Assembly: GCF_036588685.1 (NCBI RefSeq)
Contig: NC_086386.1
Location: 20,170,931-20,234,930, forward strand
Direction of reading: 5' to 3'
From: Mytilus trossulus
Lineage: Eukaryota; Mollusca; Bivalvia; Mytilida; Mytilidae
DNA: 64,000 bases
In this document: positions 57,901 through 64,000 of the stretch, in pieces
Layout of the letters: every line of letters starts with the position of its first letter
Position numbering within the stretch: position 1 is the first letter of the stretch
Notes under the pieces: model-generated
The model's database searches: none
Seen by the model: only the letters and a program-made list of their open reading frames with translations
Told to the model about the DNA's origin: nothing
Program-made: the position numbers and the translations under genes

Positions 57901-60900
57901 CTTGCTCCCTTCGTGTCAGTTTTTAACTTTCATATATAAATATATATACCTTTTACTATGATCGACTTATTCTTATATTATATTAAATTACATCCACGCA
58001 ACTCAGAATACGGATTTGGGGCGGGGATGGGTTAGGGCATATAATTATATTTTGATTTTCTTTTAAATAATTGGATTGCTATTTAAAAGAAAATCATTCT
58101 GATTATTTCATTCGAATCAATTAAAAATGTTGAAAAAATAATCCCTTTTTCCCGATAGAAATGATATGACAAAAACAAAAACAAAACATAGCACCCTTTT
58201 TAAATAAACTAAGTTGGTACAGTAATTTACTAACAAAGTGTTTTGTATTTTTTATACTCCGTTATCGGACAGTAAAAATTCAATTGTGTCTTTATTCATG
58301 CAGTTACAGTAATATCTTTATTGTACATGGATACAAATTTTGAAGGTTTATATCTAGATTAATTATTGAGTTTTATTTCACATTTTCAATGAGCCGTAGG
58401 GCGTATGTAAACCTGAACATATATGGATATGCCATTTTGCTCTGGTCATGTTTAAAAGAATGCTAAATTTTGCAAATCTTTATAAAAAAAAATCATAATA
58501 TTTTTACGGTATATTGTTTGTTATGGAGCTATTTAGTGTGACTGATAATGCTACAATCGTCGATATAAAAACTATCAATCGGAGTCATATGATGTGGATG
58601 TAAGGATATATAGGTCACATATTGATGCCTTCACTTATGAATAGAACGTCACAATGTGAAGCAATGCAAAGTATCTTTATCAATGTCCCTATCTACTAAT
58701 TTTGGTTCTTTAGTATATGATTGGTAGGAATTGACAAAGAAAGTATTTCGTCCACTACTTTTTGTAAATAACAAACAACCATCACACACTAGGGAGGGGG
58801 GCGACAAATTTCAAATTAGGTTATCAAAAATAAAAAAAAAGGACTCCTAGGAGAATTCAAAGAGGAAAGTCCCTAATCAAAATTCAAAATCAAAACCTCA
58901 CAAACAGTTATCAAAGGTACCAGGCTTATAATTAAATATACCTATACATAAGACTCAACAGCGACGCTAAATTAAATAAAAGTTGAAAGCCAAACGAATA
59001 TAAAGTTGGAAAGCATTGAGGAACCCGAATTCAAAACAGTTGTGCCAAATACGGCTAAGATAATCTATGCTTGGTATAAAACACATTAACGAATTGATAA
59101 CTTCTGTCATATTTCTGACTTGGTACAGGCATTTCTTGTGTAGAAAATGGTAGTTTTTATTTTTTCAAAACAAGATGAACCATTGGACCTTTTATATAAC
59201 ATCATTGATTTATTGGATTTACTGGGTTTGAACACAGATGGAACTTATTCTTACTACGAATAGAATTTTAACATTGTTGATAACAACACCGCTCTTCAAA
59301 AATGATAAAAAATACTATAGTCAATTACAAGTATTTAATGAATTTCACTCTAATAATACGGTGAATATCTATAATTGTTTTCGCCTGTTGACAAATCTAT
59401 TCTTTTACAAATAGAAAAAAGGTTACTACTTTTAAGTTTTGAGGTTGACATAGTAAATAGTTTGATCATTTGAAAGAAGTTTAGACAAAAAGACCCTGAC
59501 CTTTTCAGAACAAAATTAGTTTAGTAGTGTTGGGTTTTAAGAATTGAAGTGAAGGAAATATTCATTAAAACTGTACCATTTGATTTACAGCCATTGTAGA
59601 TTTCCAAGTGTCATACGAAGTTCACAGTGATCCAGATACTGTTAAAGATGCACGTGCTTTTACATCAATATCGTCATTACAGAATCAGTATGATATCCTA
59701 ACATTAAATTGGGCTGATGGAGATCGTCTGACCTCAACGGTTAAAGCTTTTGACGTTCTTCGTGAATTCAACGAAGACACAATTGTTATTTACAAAGATG
59801 CTACACCACCTATTATAGAAAATCTATGGTTGACCAAAGGTAACAGATTGAACATCAGTGTACATTACTTGGAAGATTTTACCAAAATGACGTAAGTCGT
59901 TATGTTTCTGACAGACCTGGTAAAGATGTTAGATAAAAAGTTAACTCTAACAATCAATGGATCAATCTATAGCTTTCGAATAAATTAATCATGTTTGATT
60001 TATTTGCTTAAAATATGTAAGAATTGAAATAAAAATTTATTGAAATTTACTTTGAATTTATTTAATTGAATTTCAGATTGATTTATTTCACCTGAGATAT
60101 TTGTAAAATGTATGCAATGTGTCAAAAGAGTATCAACAGATGCAGTAGGTGAAGCATTGCATATATATATATATATATGTGGTTTAAAAAGAAACAATGT
60201 CTAAGGAAAAGTGTGTGATCTTTAATTCCCCCTACGACGCGAAAGAGCAGATTCATTATGGTGCCCTTTTTTACAGGACAATGAGGAAATAATGATTTTT
60301 TTTATAAACAGTGGATTAATTTTCTTTTATTATTACACATTACAGAACAAGTATATCTATACATCCTAACAGTTCAAAATCAGTATTTTTTTTAAAATTA
60401 GAAAATAAATGTAAATGACGGAAATAGTAGTGTATTACTTTGTAACAATCATAAATCAATAGATAAATAAAATTGAGAATTGAAATGGGGAATGTGTCAA
60501 AGAGACAACAACCCGACCAAAATAAAAAAACACAACAGCAGAAGGTCACCAACAGGTCTTCAATGTAGCGAGAAATTCCCGCACCCGGAGGCGTCCTTCA
60601 GCTGGCCCCTAAACAAATATATACTAGTTCAGTGATAATGAACGCCATACTAATTTCCAAATTGTACACAAGAAACTAAAATTTAAATAATACAAGACTA
60701 ACAAAAAAGTATATTTCGAAATAAAATCGAAAAAAATTCATCCATTTTATGAGAAAAATAACAACAACACAGAATCCCCGTTATGCAAAAAAACAAAACA
60801 AACCAAAACGCCAACATATATATCATGTCTTGCAACACCTGCATCTTGATGCTTAAGTTTTATCAAACCCCAAGAATGAGTAGAACTCATACGTTATATA

Positions 60901-63272
60901 TTTATATTACTCAGGATAGAATGGGAAGCTTATGACATCCACAGTGGACTCGACTCTGTATATTGGAAGCTGTATGATCATAAGACTGGGGATGATCATG
61001 GGTATGAAGATATTTTAGCTCAAGGGTCAGTTGATGTAAGTGTTTCATAAGACACATTTTGAGTAATTGCAGTGAGATGATTAGAGTTGCTTATGGTAAA
61101 ATGACTAAAACACATGGATATAACATTTTTTTCTACGTATGAAGCTGGTAAAAAGTCATACATTTCGAGGCATTTTTTTACAACTTTTTGTCTTGTTTCT
61201 GGCAAAAATATGTGTTTCAAACTAACCGGCCATAATATTCATTTTAGAAATCCCAAAATCACTGTTAAAATCAGATGCATTCGTTTTGGTGAAATATGTA
61301 GACAAGTGGCCAATTAATACAACACATAATATTGCAAATATTTCTTAAATTATTTTTGTAAATGAGATATGTATTCATTGATATGTTGGCAATACCAATT
61401 TATCATCAGTATTGCAAACGCTAAATCCTAAACATTTGGAAGCCAGGGATTTATGAATATGCTAAAAATAACAGAAGCTGCATTACAAAAAAAAAACCAA
61501 TGACCTGAAAATAATACGTTTGAAAATACATCTAAGTTCCAGAATGTAGGAAAAAATATGATTAACAGCAATATACCACATACCGAACTCCGAAGAATAT
61601 TCAAAACGGAAAGTTCCTTATCAAATGGAAAAATCAAATGATAAAACACATCATACGATTGGAAAACAACTGTCATTTTCCTGACTTGGTACAGGCATTT
61701 TGAAATGTAGAAAATGCCGCTTAATGTCTCACTTAACGACAGTCGCATCAAATTTCATTATATTGACACAGATGTGTGAACAAAATGTCACAAGTAGGGG
61801 TAGAACAACAATTCGAACTATACCGACAACCACATCAAGGACAAAACATAAATGTTAGTTCGTATTAAACTTTGCTTAATGTGTAAGACTATGATAAAGC
61901 GTTTCATGCATCTGACGTTGAAATCTATCTCATGATTCAGTATTTGGTGTTGATGGGCATTAGCTGCTAGATATATGAAAAGATATTAAATATGATGATT
62001 TTTTGTTCAATCATAAATGAAAGAAAAATGGTAAAATAATATATCGCTTTTATCAACCAGTATGGTACAATATCTTCAAAATACTTTGTTGAAGAAATAG
62101 TCACTTGCACGTGAATAATTCTACTTCATTGAATCCACATCATGTGAACTTCATTAAGCCATATGGCAAGAAATGGATACCGCATGCATTGTGCGTGTTC
62201 AATCATTCAAAGGAACATAACTTAAACATTCAAAGATAAAAGTAAATAATTTCATGTAATGATTCCATCTACAAAAAATATTCTAATAAAAGAACGATGA
62301 TTCACATATATTTTAATCTGTAAAGTTGACAGTGAACATACCTAGAAAAAAAAATGAAATGCACAAGTCTGCTATATTTTCATAACTGTTGTTATGTTTT
62401 TATTGCTAATATGGCAAACGGAGATCTTCGGGTGGGCGTTGGGGTTGAAGCGGCTGGGTGGGAGTTTGGTTGAAATCAAAAATCAACTAGATTGAATGTA
62501 AACTAAAGTACACACGGAAGGAAGCTTCCTGGTATTTTGTTAGGTTTGGACTTTTTATGATTTGCATAAATAATTTACATTGTTATGAATAAAATGTAAG
62601 ATTTTTAATCAATTCGGTGAACATAAATTTGAGCTTTGTGATAACTGATTTATTGATTGTGCATTACGTAACGTCCAATGGCAAATATTCGATATATGTT
62701 CAAGATAAACTTTCATCGTTATCATGTCGGTGTGTTACATATTATAAAAACATAACATGAATATTTAAGTACTAATCTTATCATTACATGATCATTGTTT
62801 ATATGATGCTGAGTTTATGCGATAGTCTGTAGTTGCATATTGATCAGCAGTTGGAGTAAAAATGCAAAATGATTCACAGTACAAAAAAATCAGTATAAAA
62901 TTATTAAATACTTCTCTTTTGGTCGATTGTTTTAAAAATTAGATGGTTATTAAACAATTGTAAGGATTTATTGAAGTGTGAAATAAAAAAAGATACACCG
63001 AGCTTTTTGGTTTTAATTTATCAAATAATGTGGTCATTTCCTTTCAGGATATGCCAGATTGTGAGAGTGAATATAGAAACTATCATAGAGGAGCTAACTG
63101 TTACTGTACACCCTTTCAAGGATGTTTTCATCGCCATTATCAAATTAAACCAGAAATCAAGGCAGACGGAGGGCTGCTGCAAAATAAAGATATAGGAATG
63201 CATGAATATGATTATTACATCGAAATTTCTGTCACAAATATTGCAAAAATTACAACTGTATTAAAGAAAAAG
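39775..63272 (+). CDS. Secreted or membrane EGF-like/beta-sandwich protein, 14 exons, 3' end beyond the window
   Basis: I joined 14 exons by hand: 39775-39905, 44873-44962, 45822-45898, 46889-47059, 49427-49567, 51205-51318, 52648-52908, 53617-53737, 54976-55198, 56027-56182, 56962-57307, 59591-59891, 60915-61035 and 63048-63272. Every junction keeps phase, giving 2478 open bases (826 residues). The last exon ends at a phase-0 GT donor, so more exons follow. Residues 1-19 are a signal peptide. Residues 55-242 are cysteine-rich; exons 4, 5 and 6 each carry six cysteines in EGF-like modules flanked by phase-1 introns. Residues 243-826 are predicted beta-sandwich segments without many cysteines, with repeated D.(A/S)GLD..Y/W motifs. 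No transmembrane segment is seen yet. I do not recognise a named family: an extracellular receptor or matrix protein is the best reading. Confidence 0.85.
40045..40300 (+). repeat. Dispersed repeat family R (intron 1)
   Basis: CGAAGCGCTTTTCTGGATTT, ACATTTGAAATCCGAAGATG, GCCTGAGGGAGTTGAAACC and ATCATGTCAGTACCGAAATA match 18785-19070 in order. Confidence 0.6.
40301..41585. other. Intron 1 sequence, nothing recognised
   Basis: Short minus-strand frames at 40760-40963 and 41071-41265 have no support. GACCGGAAAACCGGTC near 41511-41526 is a perfect 16-base palindrome close to the left side of the recombinase gene and may belong to that element. Confidence 0.4.
41587..41593 (+). promoter_or_regulatory. 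Candidate TATA box of the tyrosine recombinase gene
   Basis: TATAAAA lies 44 bases before the ATG at 41637, following CGTAACG. The spacing would give a very short 5' UTR. Confidence 0.35.
41637..43487 (+). mobile_element. Crypton-type tyrosine recombinase gene (two exons, one frameshift)
   Basis: Exon A (41637-41944) encodes MEESSATADNYNERF.. and a helical core-binding domain (about residues 20-102), ending CAAAG|GTAGTT. Exon B starts at 42393 after TTATTTTTCAG and restores phase with YYTEPPRRRE. The catalytic domain shows an arginine block CCRRGREGLREL, a TNHSIRSTS box (H-x-x-R) and SKHKSLQSIESYSR with the candidate nucleophilic tyrosine. This is the DUF3504 / ZMYM2-QRICH1-like domain derived from Crypton transposons, which cut and join DNA through a phosphotyrosine. 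Because R, HxxR and Y are kept, it looks like a mobile copy rather than a domesticated host gene. The frame is broken once, in the A run at 42721-42727; after it, translation is open to 43487. The TTG-initiated extension to 41622 is less likely than the ATG. It lies in intron 1 of the EGF-domain gene, same strand. Confidence 0.8.
42130..42262 (-). repeat. Dispersed repeat family A, diverged, inside the recombinase intron
   Basis: GATGTAGTATGATTGCCAATG followed by AAACAACTCTCC and an ATGAGCAAATCCCATAC block resembles the minus-strand copy at 21262. It fills much of the 448-bp intron of the recombinase gene. Confidence 0.45.
43488..43841. other. Recombinase 3' region
   Basis: T-rich sequence with no frame. 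An AATAAA is present near 43835. Possible 3' UTR and right flank of the Crypton-type element. Confidence 0.4.
43842..44026. mobile_element. 185-bp near-perfect palindrome (hairpin element)
   Basis: The left arm runs from ATAATAGTTCTAGAAAAACT through GTCATTATCGTGATATATGG to AGCGATAATGAC. The right arm is its reverse complement with few mismatches and ends AGTTTTTCAAGAACTATTAT. The centre is GCCTTCGGC. The arms are about 85 bp each. It lies 355 bp after the recombinase stop, in intron 1 of the EGF-domain gene. Confidence 0.8.
44320..44575 (-). mobile_element. Penelope-like tail fragment (family Q, minus strand)
   Basis: CAAAAACATGGCTAAAAATAA, GGTGGTGATCTCAGGTGCTC and CACATGTGACACCCGTCGTA are the reverse complement of the tail that follows the degenerate reverse transcriptases at 12540 and 24610. 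Confidence 0.6.
44873..44962 (+). CDS. Exon 2
   Basis: Acceptor CTTCTTTTCTAG, donor GG|GTACGT, phase 2 on both sides. Encodes KQNVQKVSWTEETKSKY and then HCGLFNWGRCSRYG. Missing it would still leave the flanking exons in phase, so it could be an optional exon. Confidence 0.75.
45822..45898 (+). CDS. Exon 3
   Basis: Acceptor TTTTGTTGACAG. Encodes TISHFYLKCLDGWAQRTQSS and then DHCEL; ends in phase 1 at TTAG|GTTTGT. Two cysteines continue the cysteine-rich region. Confidence 0.75.
45940..46050 (+). repeat. Repeat family R, partial
   Basis: CACTAAGGTCCACCTAATTT and TTTGCCTGAAGATGTTGAAAC match the 3' half of the copy at 40190-40230. Confidence 0.4.
46512..46845 (-). mobile_element. Penelope-like tail fragment (family Q, minus strand, longer copy)
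   Basis: GGGCCGAAAGATACCAAATG, GTGACAACGCCATGGCTAAA, GGGTGATTTCAGGTGATTCT and AAGCACCCGTCGTGTTTGTC are followed by TTCGGAAGGTCACATTTGTG, which extends toward the coding end of the element. The GTCGTGTTTGTCAT unit is duplicated in it. Confidence 0.65.
46889..47059 (+). CDS. Exon 4: EGF-like module
   Basis: Acceptor TATTAACAG, donor CGCA|GTAAGT, phase 1 to phase 1. Encodes ICDSKTNLMGACSISYSNDY through SCTAPETCSSCTTGFYSDGP and YCR, with six cysteines. Confidence 0.85.
47275..47600 (+). repeat. Dispersed repeat family M (longest copy)
   Basis: AAAATTGAGAATGGAAATGG, AAAGAGACAACAACCCGACC, GAGAAATTCCCGCACCCGGA, CCTTCAGCTGGCCCCTAAAC and, at its end, GGGACAGGCGCAAAAATGCG with GGCGGGGTTAAACATG. It lies in intron 4. 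Partners are at 38555 and 60470. Confidence 0.75.
48279..48450. mobile_element. Palindromic hairpin element (intron 4)
   Basis: The left arm passes GAATGGCTATTATCTATTTTG, ATTGAACCATAAAACTAAT and CTTCACATTGAATAATCCG. The right arm returns AGTGGATTATGTTAAATGTG, AATAAGTTTTATGTTTCAAT and ATTATTGCCATTCGTTATG. The arms are about 75-80 bp around a CGCGAAGTG centre. Confidence 0.7.
49427..49567 (+). CDS. Exon 5: EGF-like module
   Basis: Acceptor ACTTTTTAG, donor GAGA|GTAAGT, phase 1 to phase 1. Encodes ICGKIANCNHRVCTSGSSQT, CEWCEGELTPARYYRAYTKN and SAGTQCE, with six cysteines. Confidence 0.85.
50060..50190 (-). repeat. Dispersed repeat family R, minus-strand copy (intron 5)
   Basis: TTTGATCTGAGCGTCCCTGA, ATAGACGAAGCGCGCGTCTG and GGCGTATCAAATCATATACC are the reverse complement of the family R head. 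Confidence 0.6.
51205..51318 (+). CDS. Exon 6: EGF-like module
   Basis: Acceptor AAATTCACAG, donor AACA|GTAAGT, phase 1 to phase 1. Encodes ACSWRADSSRCYPGECGSEL and ASNCVCATNFGGTHCEN. The CVCATNFGGTHC end is a classic EGF signature. Confidence 0.9.
51495..51660. repeat. Relic of Penelope tail (family P) and family M (intron 6)
   Basis: CTAGCCAGGAATATGACAGTTG and TATCTTTGCGATTTTGTTTG resemble family P on the plus strand. ACCAATTAATAACCTTCGGC and CTATTTCCATTCTTTATTT resemble family M on the minus strand. Confidence 0.4.
52648..52908 (+). CDS. Exon 7
   Basis: Acceptor TTTATATTTCAG, donor AAAG|GTTTGT, phase 1 to phase 1. Encodes INDAPEIFYNFGEFSDTGGH through LIMWTNFVAYTVINTGIHAK to KVGVIEEKVTLSYYKG. 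Cysteine-free, with alternating beta-strand-like segments; first of the sandwich-like parts. Confidence 0.85.
53617..53737 (+). CDS. Exon 8
   Basis: Acceptor CTATTTACAG, donor ACAA|GTATGT, phase 1 to phase 2. Encodes STLSSVKATTCPGMDKSNPV and DDKLCESSINSWTGFEHDDK. Confidence 0.8.
53755..53840 (+). repeat. Dispersed repeat family A, short copy right behind exon 8
   Basis: ACCTATAATGGTTTACTTTT and ATGGAGAGTTGTCTCATTGG, then CACCACATCTTCCTATATC. It starts only about 18 bp after the exon 8 donor. Confidence 0.65.
54060..54640 (+). mobile_element. Penelope-like element C-terminus and 3' tail (family P, intron 8)
   Basis: Starts GATGGTTTTGAAGTATAGAT (the DGLEV-stop end of the reverse transcriptase), then GTTTCTTTGTAACAATTGTA, CGCTGATATACCCCTATTTTG, AGTTAAGCTAGCTATAGCAC and TGTACAAAGTCAGGAATATG. 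Confidence 0.7.
54976..55198 (+). CDS. Exon 9
   Basis: Acceptor CCATCACAG, donor AAT|GTAAGC, phase 2 to phase 0. Encodes VLAEFSSTNGGFVQVANREL, EYHWDLVDPYHCSVSKGKSC and SPFVSVGTDITDN. Confidence 0.85.
55199..56026. other. Intron 9
   Basis: AT-rich, with no repeat that I can pair in the window. Confidence 0.5.
56027..56182 (+). CDS. Exon 10
   Basis: Acceptor TGCATTTCAG, donor TCT|GTAAGT, phase 0 to phase 0. Encodes PSITFTWNEWADDLAGLDHY, EYDLFELGDGLELVDGKDKI and QTNTNVSVVESS. The DDLAGLDHYEYDLF pattern suggests a fibronectin/Ig-like sandwich. Confidence 0.85.
56290..56625 (+). mobile_element. Degenerate Penelope-like reverse transcriptase fragment (intron 10)
   Basis: ACAGTTAAGTCTGCCTCATAT, GAAAATTGATAATGTGGGCC, ACGACAAAGAGATGATTTCAG, GCATTTCCTATCATGATTTC and ATCACCAGTTGGTTG align with 63685-64000 and just beyond. 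Frames are broken. Confidence 0.7.
56962..57307 (+). CDS. Exon 11, followed by a GC splice donor
   Basis: Acceptor TTTTTTTCTAG, phase 0. Encodes ATLTMTKPGMYSIHMTAVDK, AGNYMTGRGLFFFDDESVVD, then NIWVVVDTDKVKVQFKDRF and a basic HKQKR (weak proprotein-convertase-like site), ending EPISHIHG. The frame would run to a stop at 57327, but CATG|GCAAGT at 57307/57308 fits a GC-AG donor and joins exon 12 in phase 1. Confidence 0.8.
57337..58560. repeat. Diverged ~1.1-kb repeat, copy 2 (intron 11)
   Basis: Starts with a terminus-like TTTTCTTGTCGTGTCGTAGA and GGTGTCAGGATTG, as in the hairpin at 3267-3398. From 57508 it aligns with 2210-3265: GACCTGTGTGAGG, TTCCTTGATAATAATGTAAAC, AACAAATAATGTGAAG, CCTTCGTGTCAG, AGTTGGTACAGTAATTTACT and AACAAAGTG. 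Confidence 0.6.
58845..59165 (-). mobile_element. Penelope tail (family P) split by a family R repeat (intron 11)
   Basis: Family P head at 58848-58910 (GGAGAATTCAAAGAGGAAAG, TCCCTAATCAAAATTCAAAA) and family P remainder at 59100-59160 (TCTGTCATATTTCTGACTTG, GTACAGGCATTTCTTGTGTAG). Between them, 58912-59080 is family R (ATCAAAGGTACCAGGCTTAT, GTTGTGCCAAATACGGCTAAG). This is a nested insertion. Confidence 0.6.
59591..59891 (+). CDS. Exon 12
   Basis: Acceptor TTGATTTACAG, donor ATGAC|GTAAGT, phase 1 to phase 2. Encodes IVDFQVSYEVHSDPDTVKDA, DILTLNWADGDRLTSTVKAF, then ATPPIIENLWLTKGNRLNIS and VHYLEDFTKM. ATPPIIENLWL marks the start of a new sandwich-like unit. Confidence 0.85.
60160..60178 (+). 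repeat. AT microsatellite (intron 12)
   Basis: About nine AT units. The minus-strand frame across it (60000-60197) is not a gene. Confidence 0.85.
60470..60700 (+). repeat. Dispersed repeat family M (intron 12)
   Basis: Very close to 47280-47500: AAATTGAGAATTGAAATGGG, GAGACAACAACCCGACC, GAGAAATTCCCGCACCCGGA, CTGGCCCCTAAACAAATATA. This is the best preserved repeat pair of the window. Confidence 0.8.
60915..61035 (+). CDS. Exon 13
   Basis: Acceptor TATTACTCAG, donor GAT|GTAAGT, phase 2 to phase 0. Encodes IEWEAYDIHSGLDSVYWKLY and DHKTGDDHGYEDILAQGSVD. The DIHSGLDSVYWKLYD pattern echoes exon 10. Confidence 0.85.
61575..61800 (-). mobile_element. Penelope-like element 3' tail fragment (family P, intron 13)
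   Basis: ACCGAACTCCGAAGAATATTC, AAACGGAAAGTTCCTTATCA, TTCCTGACTTGGTACAGGCA and GACAGTCGCATCAAATTTCA read as the reverse complement of 35640-35870. Confidence 0.65.
61801..63047. other. Remainder of intron 13
   Basis: No gene or paired repeat recognised. It is A+T-rich with one G-rich island near 62420-62465 (GGGTGGGCGTTGGGGTTG). Confidence 0.45.
63048..63272 (+). CDS. Exon 14 (last exon visible)
   Basis: Acceptor TTTCCTTTCAG, donor AAAAAG|GTCAGT, phase 0 to phase 0. Encodes DMPDCESEYRNYHRGANCYC, TPFQGCFHRHYQIKPEIKAD and EYDYYIEISVTNIAKITTVL. Four cysteines in the first 27 residues. The gene continues beyond the window. Confidence 0.85.
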
Positions 63273-63313
63273 GTCAGTTTGATTAAAGACTAAATTGTTA
63301 TTCTTCATCTTAA

Positions 63314-64000
63314 GTATATCAATGTTTTTTCTTGAAGAGTCCCTCTGATTCAAACAAAAAATTCTCTGAAACTGTTATTATCAAGATGTTTGATTTCTTG
63401 ATTGACAACATATTTGTTACGTTCGGAGGACGTGTTTTTCAACAGACTGTCGGCATTCCAATGGGAACAAACTGTGCCCCTCTACTTGCCGATTTGTTTC
63501 TTTATTATTATGAGGCTGACTTCATGCAGGAACTTCTTAGGAAGAAAGATAAGGAGTTAGCAATATCATTTAACTCTACTTTCCGCTATATAGATGATGT
63601 TCTTTCACTAAAAAATTCAAAATTTGGTGACTATGTGGAACGCATCTATCCCATCGAACTAGAGATACAGGATACTACAGATACAGTTAAGTCGGCTTCA
63701 TATTTTGACTTACATCTAGAAATTGATAATGAGGGTCGGTTGAAAAAAAAACTTTACGACAAAAGAGATGATTTCAGCTTTCCAATTGTGAACTTTCCAT
63801 TTCAAAGTAGCAACATTCTAGCAGCACCGGCATACGCGGTATATATCTCAAAACTGATACGATATTCCCGTGCTTGCATTTCCTATCATGATTTTCTTGA
63901 TAGAGGGTTGCTGCTCACAAGGAAGCTATTAAACCAAGAGTTCCAAATGGTGAAGTTGAAATCACCCCATCGTAAATTTTACGGACGCCATCACGAGTTG
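63314..64000 (+). mobile_element. Penelope-like reverse transcriptase, 5'-truncated, open to the window edge
   Basis: The frame is open from 63314 to the end; clear homology starts near FSETVIIKM (63362). It contains FLIDNIFVTFGGRVFQQTVG, motif B (GIPMGTNCAPLLADLFL), motif C with intact YIDD (FRYIDDVLSL at about 63578), YDKRDDFSFPIVNFPFQSSN and APAYAVYISKLIRYSRAC. Motif A and the fingers are missing, so this copy is truncated, although its remaining frame is clean, which argues for a recent insertion into the intron after exon 14. It is the best representative of the lineage whose dead copies lie at 11736, 23866 and 56290. Confidence 0.85.

Noticed and set aside
61428-61751. 107-codon minus-strand frame
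   Set aside because: It overlaps a family P Penelope tail and has no conserved residues in the other tail copies.

Overview
The window looks like nuclear DNA of a marine bivalve, most likely a mussel close to Mytilus. The evidence is strong A+T richness, GT-AG introns in a long multi-exon gene, molluscan-type SINEs, Penelope-like retroelements, dispersed repeats of a kind I associate with mussel genomes (recalled, not searched), and a local cluster of B-box genes of a type greatly expanded in bivalves. Most of the DNA is repeats, and only one gene looks intact.

Positions 1-11,700 carry no convincing gene. They hold diverged repeats: a tRNA-derived SINE (5240-5520), an element with an internal array of about 145-bp repeats (7553-8640) inserted between the halves of a local duplication, and a 5'-truncated SINE with a Nin-DC-like core and an 8-bp target duplication (8818-9150). 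Positions 11,140-31,203 are a segmental duplication zone built around three plus-strand B-box/coiled-coil/beta-propeller (TRIM-like, RING-less) genes at 12928-14578, 25004-26646 and 29553-31203. Each carries a different disabling change. A fourth, inverted and gutted copy lies at 21882-23235. Copies 1 and 2 share about 1.7 kb of upstream DNA, including a dead Penelope-like reverse transcriptase with the same nested insertion. A second upstream block recurs near 690, 9410, 19150 and 28410. A 718-bp TTAA-bounded inverted-repeat element sits at 15077-15794.

Positions 31,830-36,780 hold a near full-length but dead Penelope-like element whose GIY-YIG endonuclease lies upstream of the reverse transcriptase (permuted order), followed head-to-tail by a 5'-truncated copy of the same element.

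From 39,775 to 63,272, continuing past the right edge, lies one plus-strand gene. I assembled it from 14 exons whose splice phases all agree (2478 coding bases, 826 residues). It encodes a secreted or membrane-anchored protein with a signal peptide, a cysteine-rich EGF-like region and a long run of predicted beta-sandwich segments. Its introns are packed with mobile DNA: a Crypton-type tyrosine recombinase gene with one frameshift (intron 1), large palindromes, Penelope tails and reverse-transcriptase fragments. One intron appears to use a GC donor. The window ends inside an open Penelope-type reverse transcriptase frame that keeps its YIDD catalytic motif.

All homology statements come from reading the sequence and from family knowledge; no database search was run.
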